A stretch of DNA of 64,000 nucleotides from Cognatundibacterium luofuense (GTDB lineage: Bacteria > Pseudomonadota > Gammaproteobacteria > Burkholderiales > Burkholderiaceae_D), in assembly GCF_018139685.1 (NCBI RefSeq), contig NZ_JAGSPN010000017.1:1-64000 (forward strand). Reading direction: 5' to 3'. The translations under genes and the position numbers were made by a program. Below the pieces are notes generated by a model. It did not search any database. It was not told the DNA's origin and saw only the letters and a program-made list of their open reading frames with translations. Below are positions 53,599 to 63,975 of this stretch, one piece after another; position 1 is the first letter of the stretch; every line of letters starts with the position of its first letter.

Positions 53599-53635
53599 GG
53601 CAGCACCGGTAAAAAGACCAGTGCAGGAGCTTAAC

Positions 53636-54190
53636 TCAGAGCGCCCCGTTGCCGCAATGACAGGTGCAGGAAGCAGCAGCTTCTGCCCTTTTTTGTTTAT
53701 TCAGACGCCGCCTCTCCGCGAAAAAACTGCGCAGCAAACCCACGCATTCTTCCGCCATCACATCGCGTGTGACCTGCGTATGATGATTCAGCTTGTCCTG
53801 TTCGAATAAATTCGTCACCGAACCCGCTACGCCGGTTTTATGATCGCTGGCCCCGAAAATCACACGACGAATCCGCGCATGCATCATCGCGCCCGCGCAC
53901 ATCGCGCAAGGCTCCAGCGTCACATACAAATCGCAATCCGGTACGCGGTAATTTTGCAGAGCCTGCCCGGCTGCGCGCAACGCCATCATTTCGGCATGGG
54001 CAGACGGGTCGTGCAGGCCTATCGGCTGGTTGTAGCCGGTGGCAATCAGCTTGCCATCTTGAACCAGCACCGCCCCCACAGGCACTTCGCCGATCGCTTC
54101 GGCTTTTCTGGCTTCCGCAATGGCCAGTTGCATCCACTCCGCATCCTGCGGCTGGGCTGGCACATCACGCAAATACGGCACGGCTTCCAT
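53636..54190 (-). CDS. tadA: tRNA adenosine(34) deaminase
   Basis: The 184-residue zinc enzyme converts A34 to inosine in tRNA-Arg(ACG). Zinc and catalytic motifs are SAHAEMMAL (His, Glu) and EPCAMCAGAMMHAR (two Cys). The C-terminal tail has extra Cys/His residues (SCTCHCGNG) that may bind metal. Its start overlaps the queD stop by one base, so queE-queD-tadA look like one operon for wobble-base modification. Confidence 0.93.
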   Translation of the reverse strand: MEAVPYLRDVPAQPQDAEWMQLAIAEARKAEAIGEVPVGAVLVQDGKLIATGYNQPIGLHDPSAHAEMMALRAAGQALQNYRVPDCDLYVTLEPCAMCAGAMMHARIRRVIFGASDHKTGVAGSVTNLFEQDKLNHHTQVTRDVMAEECVGLLRSFFAERRRLNKQKRAEAAASCTCHCGNGAL

Positions 54191-54633
54191 CAGCCGTCGA
54201 TCTCAGCCCAGCAGTTCGGGGTTTCGTACAGCGTGACTTTTTTCAGTTCCAGCACGCGGCCAAAGCGGTTGTGATACACCTCTTTCAGGATATCAAACGC
54301 AATCTTGGCCAGATTTTCCACCGTCGGCACACGGTCGATAATCACCGTTTTATGGCCGGGCAGTTTTTCCAGGAAATTACGCACCAGAAAATCTTTTTCA
54401 TACACGATAAATGCATGGTCCCACAGATTCACCAGATGCTGATTTGCCAGCGATTTGATATCGCCGAAATCCATAATCATGCCGTTATCAGATTCACCGT
54501 CATGCTCCACCACCTCGCCAGTCAGCGTGATTTGCAGCGTGTAACGGTGCCCGTGCAGGTTTCTGCACTGGCTGCTATGGTCAGGAATACGATGACCCGC
54601 ATCGAATTCCAGTTTACGGGTAATGGTTAACAT
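54190..54633 (-). CDS. queD: 6-carboxy-5,6,7,8-tetrahydropterin synthase
   Basis: The 147-residue QueD enzyme makes 6-carboxytetrahydropterin in the queuosine precursor pathway. Zinc-binding residues are in FDAGHRIP and CRNLHGHRYTL, the catalytic Cys is just before (SQCRNLHG), and LWDHAFIV and a C-terminal ETPNCWAEI complete the pattern. queE lies 18 bases upstream and tadA overlaps it downstream. queC and queF are not in the window. Confidence 0.93.
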   Translation of the reverse strand: MLTITRKLEFDAGHRIPDHSSQCRNLHGHRYTLQITLTGEVVEHDGESDNGMIMDFGDIKSLANQHLVNLWDHAFIVYEKDFLVRNFLEKLPGHKTVIIDRVPTVENLAKIAFDILKEVYHNRFGRVLELKKVTLYETPNCWAEIDG

Positions 54634-54651
54634 GAAACTTCAGATATTCTT

Positions 54652-55287
54652 TTAAGGGATTTGTAACAGCTTATGCGTTTGCAGACTGAGTTTCCATTGC
54701 GGATGCTGCTTACAAAACTCAATCGCCAACCGGATATTATCCTTCTGATCCGGCCCGTCCATTGCCTGTACAAAATAATGTTCAAAATCAAGGCTGGCAT
54801 ATAAAGCCATATCCTGACCATCCTGCGGTATGACCACCTTGATCTCGTTACCGCGTCGCACCACCAGCTCGGAACCCATTTTCGGACTGACACAAATCCA
54901 GTCCACCCCCTCGGGTACCGGCAGCGTGCCGTTGGTTTCAATCGCAATCTCAAAACCCTGCTGATGCATCGCGTCAATCAGCACCGTATCCAGCTGCAGC
55001 AGCGGCTCACCACCGGTGAACACCACATATTTGCTTTGCGGATACGACGCAGGCCACAGGCTGTTAATCCGCACTGCCAGTTGCTCCGCCGTCGCAAACT
55101 TACCGCCGCCCTCGCCATTGGTACCGACAAAATCGGTATCGCAGAAACGGCAAATCGCCGTCGCCCTGTCCTGCTCGCGCCCGGTCCACAAATTACAGCC
55201 GGAAAACCGGCAAAACACCGCCGGACGCCCGGCATGATTGCCCTCGCCCTGCAGCGTATAAAACATTTCTTTGACGCTGTAAGTCAC
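54652..55287 (-). CDS. queE: 7-carboxy-7-deazaguanine synthase
   Basis: The 211-residue radical SAM enzyme makes the deazaguanine ring from the QueD product. The cluster motif is the extended form seen in many proteobacteria: Cys in FSGCNLWTG, then CRFCDTDF after 14 residues. TGGEPLLQLD is the SAM-binding block. It starts the queE-queD-tadA operon. The sequence upstream is AT-rich; I did not find a preQ1 riboswitch. Confidence 0.92.
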   Translation of the reverse strand: MTYSVKEMFYTLQGEGNHAGRPAVFCRFSGCNLWTGREQDRATAICRFCDTDFVGTNGEGGGKFATAEQLAVRINSLWPASYPQSKYVVFTGGEPLLQLDTVLIDAMHQQGFEIAIETNGTLPVPEGVDWICVSPKMGSELVVRRGNEIKVVIPQDGQDMALYASLDFEHYFVQAMDGPDQKDNIRLAIEFCKQHPQWKLSLQTHKLLQIP

Positions 55288-55721
55288 GCCTGATTCCCAC
55301 TCTATGGACTATGGCCGCTTTCAAAGCACGCACACCAACCGGCGCACCGTTGCCTGAAATGCCACGATATTAATTCGATTCAAAACGACAACGCCGACAT
55401 ACAAATCGGCGTAACCGCATATGATACCACAGGCAAGTACTCAGGCTAATTCCAAACTCGTTCATTGCCAAACATGCAATCCAACTCAGAAATCAAGGAA
55501 TTCAAAAATAGAATGCCATAGAAAATACCAAAATCAGACTTAATGCATCACACCATTCAGCTCAACGCACCTAGAACAAAGCAGCCAAGCTCTCCAGTGC
55601 CAAATTCACTTACTATAACCAACTTGGTTAGAACTCTGCGGTTTGCAAATATCCTTAAGGGCCTTTATTGCCAAAATTAGTACCCGTGATTATATCGATT
55701 TACCACAGTAGAACTTAACGC
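55288..55721. other. AT-rich gap between queE and the Septu genes
   Basis: There is no credible gene here. One 7-bp inverted repeat (ACGCCGA at 55391-55397 with TCGGCGT at 55406-55412) could be a hairpin. The AT-rich part next to the ptuB stop (near 55690) lacks a clear terminator. The base composition change marks the right edge of the queE region and the start of the acquired defence locus. Confidence 0.45.
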
Positions 55722-56459
55722 TTATAACTTAGATCCATCTCTCAAATGATCGCGGTTAGGGGCCGGGAACACCAAATTTGTTGTCGTCGGATCAAAGCAG
55801 CCACTTTCCGCCGTTCCCGGAAATGCTTCAATAAATCGTTTTCGCATATCAATATCACCTAGGAAAACAGTCATCCAGACACTAAAAAAACCATGCGCAA
55901 GTGCTAATTGCACAACGCAATCTCTTAAGGCATTATTGTTAGGTTCACGGACTATCTGATCCTTAAACATTGATGCTATCCCCCAAACCTCCATTCGCTG
56001 AGAAACCCGATCCAGAGCAATTTGCTTATCGTTTGCATCAGTGAGTTCTGATATTTTTTTATCCAATCCAACCAAAGCAAGCAAATCACTCGCACGATCT
56101 TGGTCTACAGGAAGCGTTAATGTGGATGAAAGCGCAATTTTACCGTCCTCCGAATATACAAATGCCGCAGACGTATTATCCCTATCTGGCAAAAAGAGGT
56201 TTGCAAGCACGACGGGTTTATCTTTTTTGGTTGCATTACAGTTAACACAAGCTAACAAAAAGTTACTCCAAGTACCTATGAGTGCCTTAGATGCAGCCAA
56301 TCCCTTCGGCTGAATGTGCTCCACAGCTAAATTAGTGTTCACGCGCCTTTCACAATAGCTGCAATATGAGCCAAGCCGAGAAACCAATTCTGGTTTGGCA
56401 TCCACGTAATTACTAAAATCTGATCTTTGAGGCGACACTCCACGTCTAACTGGCCGCAT
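55722..56459 (-). CDS. ptuB: Septu HNH nuclease PtuB
   Basis: The 245-residue protein has an HNH nuclease layout: CSYCERRV (Cys33, Cys36), AVEHIQPKG (His48) and CVNCNATKKDK (Cys71, Cys74). The start MRPVRRG and YVDAKPELVSRLGSYCSYCE match the retron/Septu-associated HNH family (TIGR02646-like). With the ATPase directly upstream it makes a Septu PtuA-PtuB pair, in which PtuB cleaves DNA. Only three bases separate the two genes. No reverse transcriptase is present, so this is Septu and not a retron. Confidence 0.82.
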   Translation of the reverse strand: MRPVRRGVSPQRSDFSNYVDAKPELVSRLGSYCSYCERRVNTNLAVEHIQPKGLAASKALIGTWSNFLLACVNCNATKKDKPVVLANLFLPDRDNTSAAFVYSEDGKIALSSTLTLPVDQDRASDLLALVGLDKKISELTDANDKQIALDRVSQRMEVWGIASMFKDQIVREPNNNALRDCVVQLALAHGFFSVWMTVFLGDIDMRKRFIEAFPGTAESGCFDPTTTNLVFPAPNRDHLRDGSKL

Positions 56460-56462
56460 CTC

Positions 56463-57902
56463 TTACTCCCCCAACTTTGAAACACGCTGCATTTCCAAGA
56501 ATGCTTGATAAGCAGGATTGTTCGCATAAGGGGCGATTGCCTCAGCTAATTTATGCCGAAACTCTTCTTGTGCTTCTCTGGGCGACCTTGCGGCCTCTTC
56601 TAATATTTCCAAATAATCTTTGGCCGCCTGTTTCATAGCTTCGTATCTTTGACTTACATCGGTGTTACCAGCACCCATAACCCCACGTGCAATGTCTTGT
56701 ATTGGCATCTGCCCTAAATTTGCTGGTGGCTGCCCATCAAGTACAATCAGCTCCTCCCCAGTACGTAGCGACTGAATAAGAAATGGCGAGTGTGTCGTAC
56801 AGATAAACTGCATTAATGGGAATGTGCGTCGAAGATCCTCAATAATTCGCCTCTGCCATTTGGGATGTAAATGTAGATCAAGCTCATCTATAAGAACTAC
56901 ACCAGGGGTCATTTGTAATGCTTGCTCTGCCAACTGAGGATTAAGCATAGCAGCTTTAATTGCCAGATCAGATGCAATCGCAACCACATTACGATAACCA
57001 TCACTTAACTCAGAAAACGTATGCCATTCGCCACTTTCATATTTTAAAACCAAAGTTCTCAACTTGATGCTATAGCGTGCGTATTCAATTTCGGGCAACA
57101 TCGTTTCAATCGCTCGGTACACCAACCTCAACGCTAGTGAATTAACTTCCTCATCTATTTCATTTCGACGCTCAACCCCCATCCACCGAATCAAATCATC
57201 TGGATTGCAGCGTTTATCCACACTCATGCGGTATCCATAAAATGGCTCGGATAACTTTTTTGATTCATGCAAGAGTTTTTCCAACTCATCAGCGTCATCG
57301 GCAAGTTCTGCCGGCAGCTTCCCCTTATGTTTACTTAGCGCCTTACCTGTGGTGTCGCGAACGGACTCCCATAATCGCCCGGCACCAAAATACCTAATTA
57401 CCGGTAGTACATATGGCTTTTGATTTAGGACACCAACAGCCATAGATTCTGCAATTTTCTTTAGATCATTTGCTCCACGTCTGGTCGTTTTCCCACCTGC
57501 AGCCTCAACTGAACGCTCCCATTGAACAATTTTTTCAGATGAAGACGATTTTTCAGATAGTCCACCTGATTCGTACGTGCGCCCATCCTCTATATCCAGT
57601 CTACCAGCCAACTCAAATTGAATTATTCCACGAGCCGTAATACGGACTGGATATTGTGGCAATTCCCGGTACCGTCTCTCAACAAATTCGATAACGTTTC
57701 TTACATCGCGTTCCAAAATGTTTCTTGAATCGTGCCCGCGAAACCCCAATAACCATGAACCAACTGCCACAGCTGCCGCTTCTAAAAACGAAGTTTTACC
57801 AGCGCCATTCTCACCAACAATTAAATTAAATTGAGGATGAAGAGTAAAATCGCTGTCCGCATAACCACGGAAATTTTTCAAACAAAGTTTTTCAAGGCGC
57901 AT
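56463..57902 (-). CDS. ptuA: Septu ATPase PtuA
   Basis: The 479-residue protein begins LEKLCLKNFRGYAD and has Walker A GENGAGKTS at residues 30-38. VLIDELDLHLHP near 333-344 is the Walker B, with the ABC-like D-loop, and ICTTHSPFLI the H-loop. This is the SMC/ABC-like AAA type found in PtuA and related OLD-like defence proteins. It senses infection and controls the PtuB nuclease. The gene is AT-rich compared with guaA. ATG at 57900-57902 has a GAGAGTAATTT-like ribosome site. Confidence 0.82.
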   Translation of the reverse strand: MRLEKLCLKNFRGYADSDFTLHPQFNLIVGENGAGKTSFLEAAAVAVGSWLLGFRGHDSRNILERDVRNVIEFVERRYRELPQYPVRITARGIIQFELAGRLDIEDGRTYESGGLSEKSSSSEKIVQWERSVEAAGGKTTRRGANDLKKIAESMAVGVLNQKPYVLPVIRYFGAGRLWESVRDTTGKALSKHKGKLPAELADDADELEKLLHESKKLSEPFYGYRMSVDKRCNPDDLIRWMGVERRNEIDEEVNSLALRLVYRAIETMLPEIEYARYSIKLRTLVLKYESGEWHTFSELSDGYRNVVAIASDLAIKAAMLNPQLAEQALQMTPGVVLIDELDLHLHPKWQRRIIEDLRRTFPLMQFICTTHSPFLIQSLRTGEELIVLDGQPPANLGQMPIQDIARGVMGAGNTDVSQRYEAMKQAAKDYLEILEEAARSPREAQEEFRHKLAEAIAPYANNPAYQAFLEMQRVSKLGE

Positions 57903-58226
57903 AAATTACTCTCTTTAAACTCATATTGCAAATACTACGACAGCAATAAAAGAATAAATTAAATTAATAGAAAACTCACCGTATTTAAACAAAAAAAAAT
58001 CACCAAATATACTTATAGACAAGAATTATTCCATTTTCGTATAGTTTTATTACTCAACTAACTCTATCAACAACTATAACGGTACCACTTTACCCATCAT
58101 TCGATAAATAGATAAGCAAATTTCACAAAAAATCAGCAGTACATGTTCTCGAAAAATACAGTCAAAAAATTGACAAAAAAATATATCAACATTTAATTTC
58201 AATTAAAAGTTCTCTTTCAGAACGTG
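57903..58226. other. AT-rich gap upstream of ptuA
   Basis: The stretch is very AT-rich and has no gene. It should hold the ptuA promoter. I found no reverse-transcriptase gene and no paired repeat of retron type. Confidence 0.45.
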
Positions 58227-58253
58227 AAAAAACCCGCATAACTGCGGGCTTTT
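58227..58253 (-). terminator. Terminator of guaA
   Basis: CCCGCA at 58233-58238 pairs with TGCGGG at 58243-58248; the minus strand continues with six T residues. It lies about 30 bases after the guaA stop. Confidence 0.8.
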
Positions 58254-58281
58254 CAATCTGTAAAAATTTAGTGCAAGCTGA

Positions 58282-59874
58282 TTATTCCCACTCAATCGTT
58301 GCCGGTGGTTTGCCGGAGATATCGTACACAACACGGTTGATGCCTCGTACTTCATTGATGATGCGGTTCGAAACGCGGCCCAGCAGGTCGTATGGCAGGT
58401 GTGCCCAGTGTGCGGTCATGAAGTCTTGTGTCTGTACCGCACGCAGTGCAACGACGTAGTCGTAAGTGCGGCCGTCGCCCATCACACCAACGGATTTCAC
58501 TGGCAGGAATACGGCAAATGCCTGACTGGTCGCGTCGTACCAGGTGATTTGTTTTTCCGCTTGCGGATCGACTACGGTGTTGCGCAGTTCTTCGATGAAG
58601 ATTGCGTCTGCACGGCGCAGCAGTTCTGCGTATTCGTGTTTAACTTCGCCGAGAATACGCACACCCAGACCCGGACCCGGGAAAGGATGACGGTAAACCA
58701 TGCTGTGTGGCAGACCGAGTGCCACGCCCAGTTTGCGCACTTCGTCTTTGAACAGTTCGCGCAGTGGTTCCAGCAGTTTCAGGTTCAGTGTTTCCGGCAG
58801 ACCGCCGACGTTGTGGTGGCTCTTGATAGTGTGCGCGCCTTTTTTGCCTTTGCCCGCACTTTCAATCACGTCAGGGTAAATCGTGCCCTGCGCCAGCCAT
58901 TTTGCGTTGCTCAGTTTGCCGGCTTCCACCTGGAATACTTCGACAAATTCACGGCCGATGATTTTGCGTTTTGCTTCCGGATCAGTCACGCCTGCCAGAT
59001 GGCCCATGAACTGTGCGGTTGCATCGACGTGGATGACTTTGACGCCCAGATTTTTGGCAAACATGTCCATGACCATTTTGCCTTCATTCAGGCGCAGCAG
59101 GCCGTGGTCAACGAATACACAGGTCAGCTGGTCGCCAATGGCGCGGTGAATCAGCGCAGCAGCAACACTGCTGTCCACACCACCGGACAAGCCCAGAATC
59201 ACTTCATCGGAGCCGACTTGCGCGCGAATCGCAGCAACCGCTTCTTCGATGTAGTCAGGCATATTCCAGTCAGATTTGCAGCCGCAGATTTCGTGTACGA
59301 AACGGCTCAGCATTGCTTCGCCCTGCAGTGTGTGCGTTACTTCAGGATGGAACTGCACAGCGTAAAAACGACGGGATTCGTCGGCCATGCCGGCGATCGG
59401 GCAGTTTGGTGTGGATGCCATCAGCTTGAAGCCTTCCGGCATTTGGTTCACTTTGTCGCCGTGGCTCATCCAGACTTTCAGCATGCCGTGGCCTTCGTCG
59501 GTGACGAAGTCATTGATGCCGTTCAGCAGTGCGGTGTGGCCATGTGCGCGCACTTCGGCGTAACCGAATTCACGTACCAGACCGTTTTCCACCACGCCAC
59601 CCAGTTGTGCCGCCATGGTTTGCATACCGTAGCAAATGCCCAGTACCGGCACACCGGCTTCAAAAACTGCCATTGGTGCGCGCGGTGTATCGCCTTCCGT
59701 CACACTGCTAGGGCCGCCGGACAAAATAATGCCGGATGCGCCGTAGGTGCGGATGAATTCGTCACTGACATCATAAGGGTGTACTTCAGAAAATACGCCT
59801 GCATCGCGTACACGGCGGGCGATCAGCTGAGTGACTTGTGATCCGAAATCAAGAATGAGGATTTTTGAATGCAT
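58282..59874 (-). CDS. guaA: GMP synthase (glutamine-hydrolysing)
   Basis: The 530-residue enzyme aminates XMP to GMP. The N-terminal glutamine amidotransferase has LGICYGMQ (nucleophile Cys) and QFHPEVTH (His, Glu). The ATP pyrophosphatase domain has the P-loop GLSGGVDSS, and the C-terminal dimerisation domain ends PPATIEWE. Length is normal. It follows the degenerate GGDEF gene by 11 bases, in the guaB direction. A long open frame on the opposite strand is a codon-bias artefact. Confidence 0.97.
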   Translation of the reverse strand: MHSKILILDFGSQVTQLIARRVRDAGVFSEVHPYDVSDEFIRTYGASGIILSGGPSSVTEGDTPRAPMAVFEAGVPVLGICYGMQTMAAQLGGVVENGLVREFGYAEVRAHGHTALLNGINDFVTDEGHGMLKVWMSHGDKVNQMPEGFKLMASTPNCPIAGMADESRRFYAVQFHPEVTHTLQGEAMLSRFVHEICGCKSDWNMPDYIEEAVAAIRAQVGSDEVILGLSGGVDSSVAAALIHRAIGDQLTCVFVDHGLLRLNEGKMVMDMFAKNLGVKVIHVDATAQFMGHLAGVTDPEAKRKIIGREFVEVFQVEAGKLSNAKWLAQGTIYPDVIESAGKGKKGAHTIKSHHNVGGLPETLNLKLLEPLRELFKDEVRKLGVALGLPHSMVYRHPFPGPGLGVRILGEVKHEYAELLRRADAIFIEELRNTVVDPQAEKQITWYDATSQAFAVFLPVKSVGVMGDGRTYDYVVALRAVQTQDFMTAHWAHLPYDLLGRVSNRIINEVRGINRVVYDISGKPPATIEWE

Positions 59875-59885
59875 AATTCAGATAT

Positions 59886-60926
59886 TTATGTGGGTTGCCC
59901 CGGCTCGGCCTGAACAACACTGTTATTTCCTGCTCTCTTTGCAGACAGCAGCGCTCTTTCAGCGAGGCCGACCAGCGCCTCCGGGTCTGCATCCGGAAAT
60001 GCATCTGTCGAAACAGTGCCGGTACAGACAGTTAATTTTGTGGGGACCTGATTCACAGGTTCAGGGTGCATCATCACAGCCAGACGAATACGTTCAGCAA
60101 CCGCAAATGACACCAGATGCGAGGCACCGGGCAATACGATCAGAAACTGATCTTCGCCAAAACGACCAAGCGCATCAAACGGACGTATGCATGACCGGAT
60201 ACGGCTCACCATCCGGATAAGTATCTGATCTGCACCAGATACGCCATGATCGCGCCGCAGCAGTTCGATCTGATCCGGAAATACGAACATCAGCGAAAGC
60301 GGTTTTTCTGCTTTCCGGCAACGCTCAAGTTCCAGTCCTAACGAACGGATAATCGCGCCTTTATTCCATGTACCCAGTAAAGGATCAATCATGGCTTCGC
60401 GTTTCAGATAACGGTTTTGCTTCAGCAACTCGTGTTGCTGCTGGCAAAGCGTGGTCAGCGCCAGCTCATGCTGAATCAGTACTGCCATATCCGCCAGAAG
60501 CAGATGCGTTGTGGAATCAAGTTTTCTGGGTTGGTAATCGATCAGCCGGATACATGCAACCAGCTTCCCGTGCATGTCGTGCACAGGATATGAGGCGTAG
60601 AAACGAATAAATGGCGCACCTGCCACGTAAGGCAATTGCGCCATTTCAGTATCTTGCGTCAGATCTTCGATCAGAACGACATCATCTGTCAGCGGAAAGT
60701 AATCACTGAACACCGCTTCCATTTCAGAAATCGGATGCTCGTGACTACCGCCGCGGCCGGCAAGGCGGCCAAATGTGATGAAGCAGTTTGCGACCGAAAA
60801 CAGTTGCAGGCCCAGTCGTTCAAAGCGCGCAATTCTGGCTTCCGGTTTTTCGGCAGAAAGCCGCTCAATTGCGGTATTCGCCGGCGCTCCGGAAGTCAGC
60901 TGAAAACTGCTAACGCCTGATGACAT
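59886..60926 (-). CDS. GAF plus degenerate GGDEF protein between guaB and guaA
   Basis: The 346-residue protein has a GAF-like N-terminal region (about residues 30-160, with IRFYASYPVHDMHGKLVACI) and a GGDEF-fold domain (about 175-340: IDPLLGTWNKGAI). The signature is GRFGEDQF (254-261), so GGDEF reads GEDQF, and the usual metal Asp in the first strand is missing (LMFVFPDQIELL). It is therefore likely inactive as a diguanylate cyclase and may bind nucleotides or act as a regulator. It lies 30 bases downstream of guaB and 11 bases upstream of guaA, in the same operon, which links it to GTP supply. Confidence 0.75.
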   Translation of the reverse strand: MSSGVSSFQLTSGAPANTAIERLSAEKPEARIARFERLGLQLFSVANCFITFGRLAGRGGSHEHPISEMEAVFSDYFPLTDDVVLIEDLTQDTEMAQLPYVAGAPFIRFYASYPVHDMHGKLVACIRLIDYQPRKLDSTTHLLLADMAVLIQHELALTTLCQQQHELLKQNRYLKREAMIDPLLGTWNKGAIIRSLGLELERCRKAEKPLSLMFVFPDQIELLRRDHGVSGADQILIRMVSRIRSCIRPFDALGRFGEDQFLIVLPGASHLVSFAVAERIRLAVMMHPEPVNQVPTKLTVCTGTVSTDAFPDADPEALVGLAERALLSAKRAGNNSVVQAEPGQPT

Positions 60927-60956
60927 GCACGCCCCCCGTTTTCGTGTCAGCCAGGT

Positions 60957-62444
<1,488 letters not shown>

Positions 62445-62523
62445 TTATACAGAAAACTTGCGAGTGCGTCGCGTACCGTGTAAAACTCTCGTTATTGATT
62501 ATGACACTTTCACACATCGAACT

Positions 62524-63012
62524 ATGAAAAGCCGCACGCTGATCGCATTACTGTCCCTGATTTGTGTTCAGGGACTCGCTATGGCCCAGTATATCTGGGT
62601 TGACGAAAAAGGAAACAAACAATACTCCGATACAGCGCCGCCTGCGTCTGTACCAAAGAGCCGCATTATCAAAGCACCGGGCACATCTTCCGGCACGGTA
62701 ACGGCACCCGCAGCAACATCTCCTGCTGTACCTTCCGCACCGGCAAAACCGCAAACCACCGCCAGCAAAAACGAGGATTACAACAAACGCCGTACCGAAC
62801 AAGCTGAGGCTGCACAAAAGAATGCTGCGGAACATCAGGCCAGTCAGGATAAAAAACAGGATTGCGAACGTGCGCGCAGCTATCAACGCAGCCTGGAATC
62901 CGGCGAACGTGTTGCGAATGTGGATAGCAAAGGCGAACGCTTTTTCCTGGACGACAATCAGCGCTCAAAAGAATTAGATCAGGTAAAAAAAGCTCTGGCC
63001 AATTGTCAGTAA
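62524..63012 (+). CDS. DUF4124-domain exported protein
   Basis: The 162-residue protein has a Sec signal (RTLIALLSLICVQGLAMA). A DUF4124 domain (YIWVDEKGNKQYSDTAPPAS) follows, then a Pro/Ala/Thr-rich linker and a charged coiled region with many Glu, Lys and Arg residues (KNEDYNKRRTEQAEAAQKN). It is presumably periplasmic. Function is unknown; such proteins are common in Betaproteobacteria. I chose the ATG at 62524 at the signal peptide. A terminator follows. Confidence 0.8.
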   Translation: MKSRTLIALLSLICVQGLAMAQYIWVDEKGNKQYSDTAPPASVPKSRIIKAPGTSSGTVTAPAATSPAVPSAPAKPQTTASKNEDYNKRRTEQAEAAQKNAAEHQASQDKKQDCERARSYQRSLESGERVANVDSKGERFFLDDNQRSKELDQVKKALANCQ

Positions 63013-63073
63013 AGTCGGCGCGCAAACTTGCTAGCAATCTGAAATTTGCAAATTAAAATCTGATCATGAAAAA

Positions 63074-63104
63074 CAAAACGGGCCAGGTGAACTGGCCCGT
63101 TTTG
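63074..63104. terminator. Terminator between DUF4124 and rnfH genes
   Basis: CAAAACGGGCCAG and CTGGCCCGTTTTG form a perfect 13-bp stem around a 5-base loop. T-rich sequence on both sides lets it serve both convergent genes. Confidence 0.85.
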
Positions 63105-63138
63105 TCTACATCTATTTACTTAGCAACATAGCGACTGA

Positions 63139-63441
63139 TTACATCGTCCCGCGCTTCCGATTTTGCTTTACCGCCCTGCGACGGCGCGCTTCCATCGGAT
63201 CCGCTGTCAGCGGACGGTAAATTTCAATACGGTCACCATCTTTCAGCACGGTATCCGGCGTTTTCTTTTTTCCGAAAATACCAACCGGCATTGCCCCTAT
63301 GTCCTTGATATTCGCTTTTTCTGCAATACCGCTTTGTTGCAATGCTGCGGCCAGATCACTGCCTGATGCCAGCGTCAGTGGAATACGAAACACTTGCTCC
63401 GGTAATGCATAACAAACTTCAACCTGAATCAATTCAGCCAT
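63139..63441 (-). CDS. rnfH: RnfH family ubiquitin-like protein
   Basis: The 100-residue protein is small and beta-grasp-like: IQVEVCYALPEQVFRIPLTL and GIFGKKKTPDTVLKDGDRIE are RnfH signatures, ending in a basic tail. Its role is unknown; the family is often found beside ratA. Its start overlaps the ratA 3' end by eight bases, so they are coupled. The upstream in-frame extension runs inside ratA and is not real. Confidence 0.88.
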   Translation of the reverse strand: MAELIQVEVCYALPEQVFRIPLTLASGSDLAAALQQSGIAEKANIKDIGAMPVGIFGKKKTPDTVLKDGDRIEIYRPLTADPMEARRRRAVKQNRKRGTM

Positions 63442-63865
63442 AGACCTTCTCCGCGCGCTGGCAAAAACTATCAACAAAACTGTTCGTAATTTTGCTGAAT
63501 ACCGGCCCGATAATATGCTCCAGTAACTTGCTGGAAAACTCGTAATGCAAATCAAACTCGATCTTGCATGCATCGGCTCGCAGCGGAGTAAACTTCCAGC
63601 TACCGGTTAAATGACGGAAAGGTCCTTCCACCAATTGCATTTGCATTGCATGCGGCGGCTGGTTCTGATTTCGCGTCGTAAAACTCTGACGAATACCGTG
63701 ATAATTAATCGATAAGGTTGCAACCAGTGCCGCATCTGTGCGCTCCTGTACTGAAACACCGCCACACCAGGGCAGAAATTCAGGGTACGCTTCTACCTTA
63801 TCCACCAGAGCAAACATTTGCTCGGCGCTGTAAGCAACAAAAACTGTCTTATGTACTACCGCCAT
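63434..63865 (-). CDS. ratA: RatA/START-like coenzyme Q-binding toxin-type protein
   Basis: The 143-residue SRPBCC-fold protein has VFVAYSAEQMFALVDKVEAY, FLPWCGG, and a C-terminal helix (GPVFSKITNSFVDSFCQRAE). It belongs to the RatA/COQ10 family: E. coli RatA blocks 70S assembly when overproduced, and homologues bind quinones. The conserved order smpB-ratA-rnfH, with smpB divergent, is typical of Proteobacteria. Confidence 0.9.
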   Translation of the reverse strand: MAVVHKTVFVAYSAEQMFALVDKVEAYPEFLPWCGGVSVQERTDAALVATLSINYHGIRQSFTTRNQNQPPHAMQMQLVEGPFRHLTGSWKFTPLRADACKIEFDLHYEFSSKLLEHIIGPVFSKITNSFVDSFCQRAEKVYG

Positions 63866-63975
63866 TGAATAAAACCATTTGGTAAAATGTCAGGTTCGCA
63901 TTTTACCCGAGTCGCCGGATTGACGACATCTCGTCAGCACAAAGACCGTGACGCATTAGCAAAGAAAAAATACGC

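Noticed and set aside
55391-55412. preQ1 riboswitch for queE
   Set aside because: The hairpin lies about 100 bases upstream of queE, its arms are a simple 7-bp inverted repeat, and the conserved preQ1 aptamer tail was not found.
55722-58226. Retron with PtuAB effectors
   Set aside because: There is no reverse transcriptase gene and no msr-msd-like paired sequence in the AT-rich flanks, so a plain Septu pair is the simpler call.
58399-59841. 480-codon open frame on the plus strand opposite guaA
   Set aside because: It is the exact shadow of a highly conserved gene. The translation is rich in His, Cys, Phe and Gln with no domain, as expected from codon bias on the other strand.
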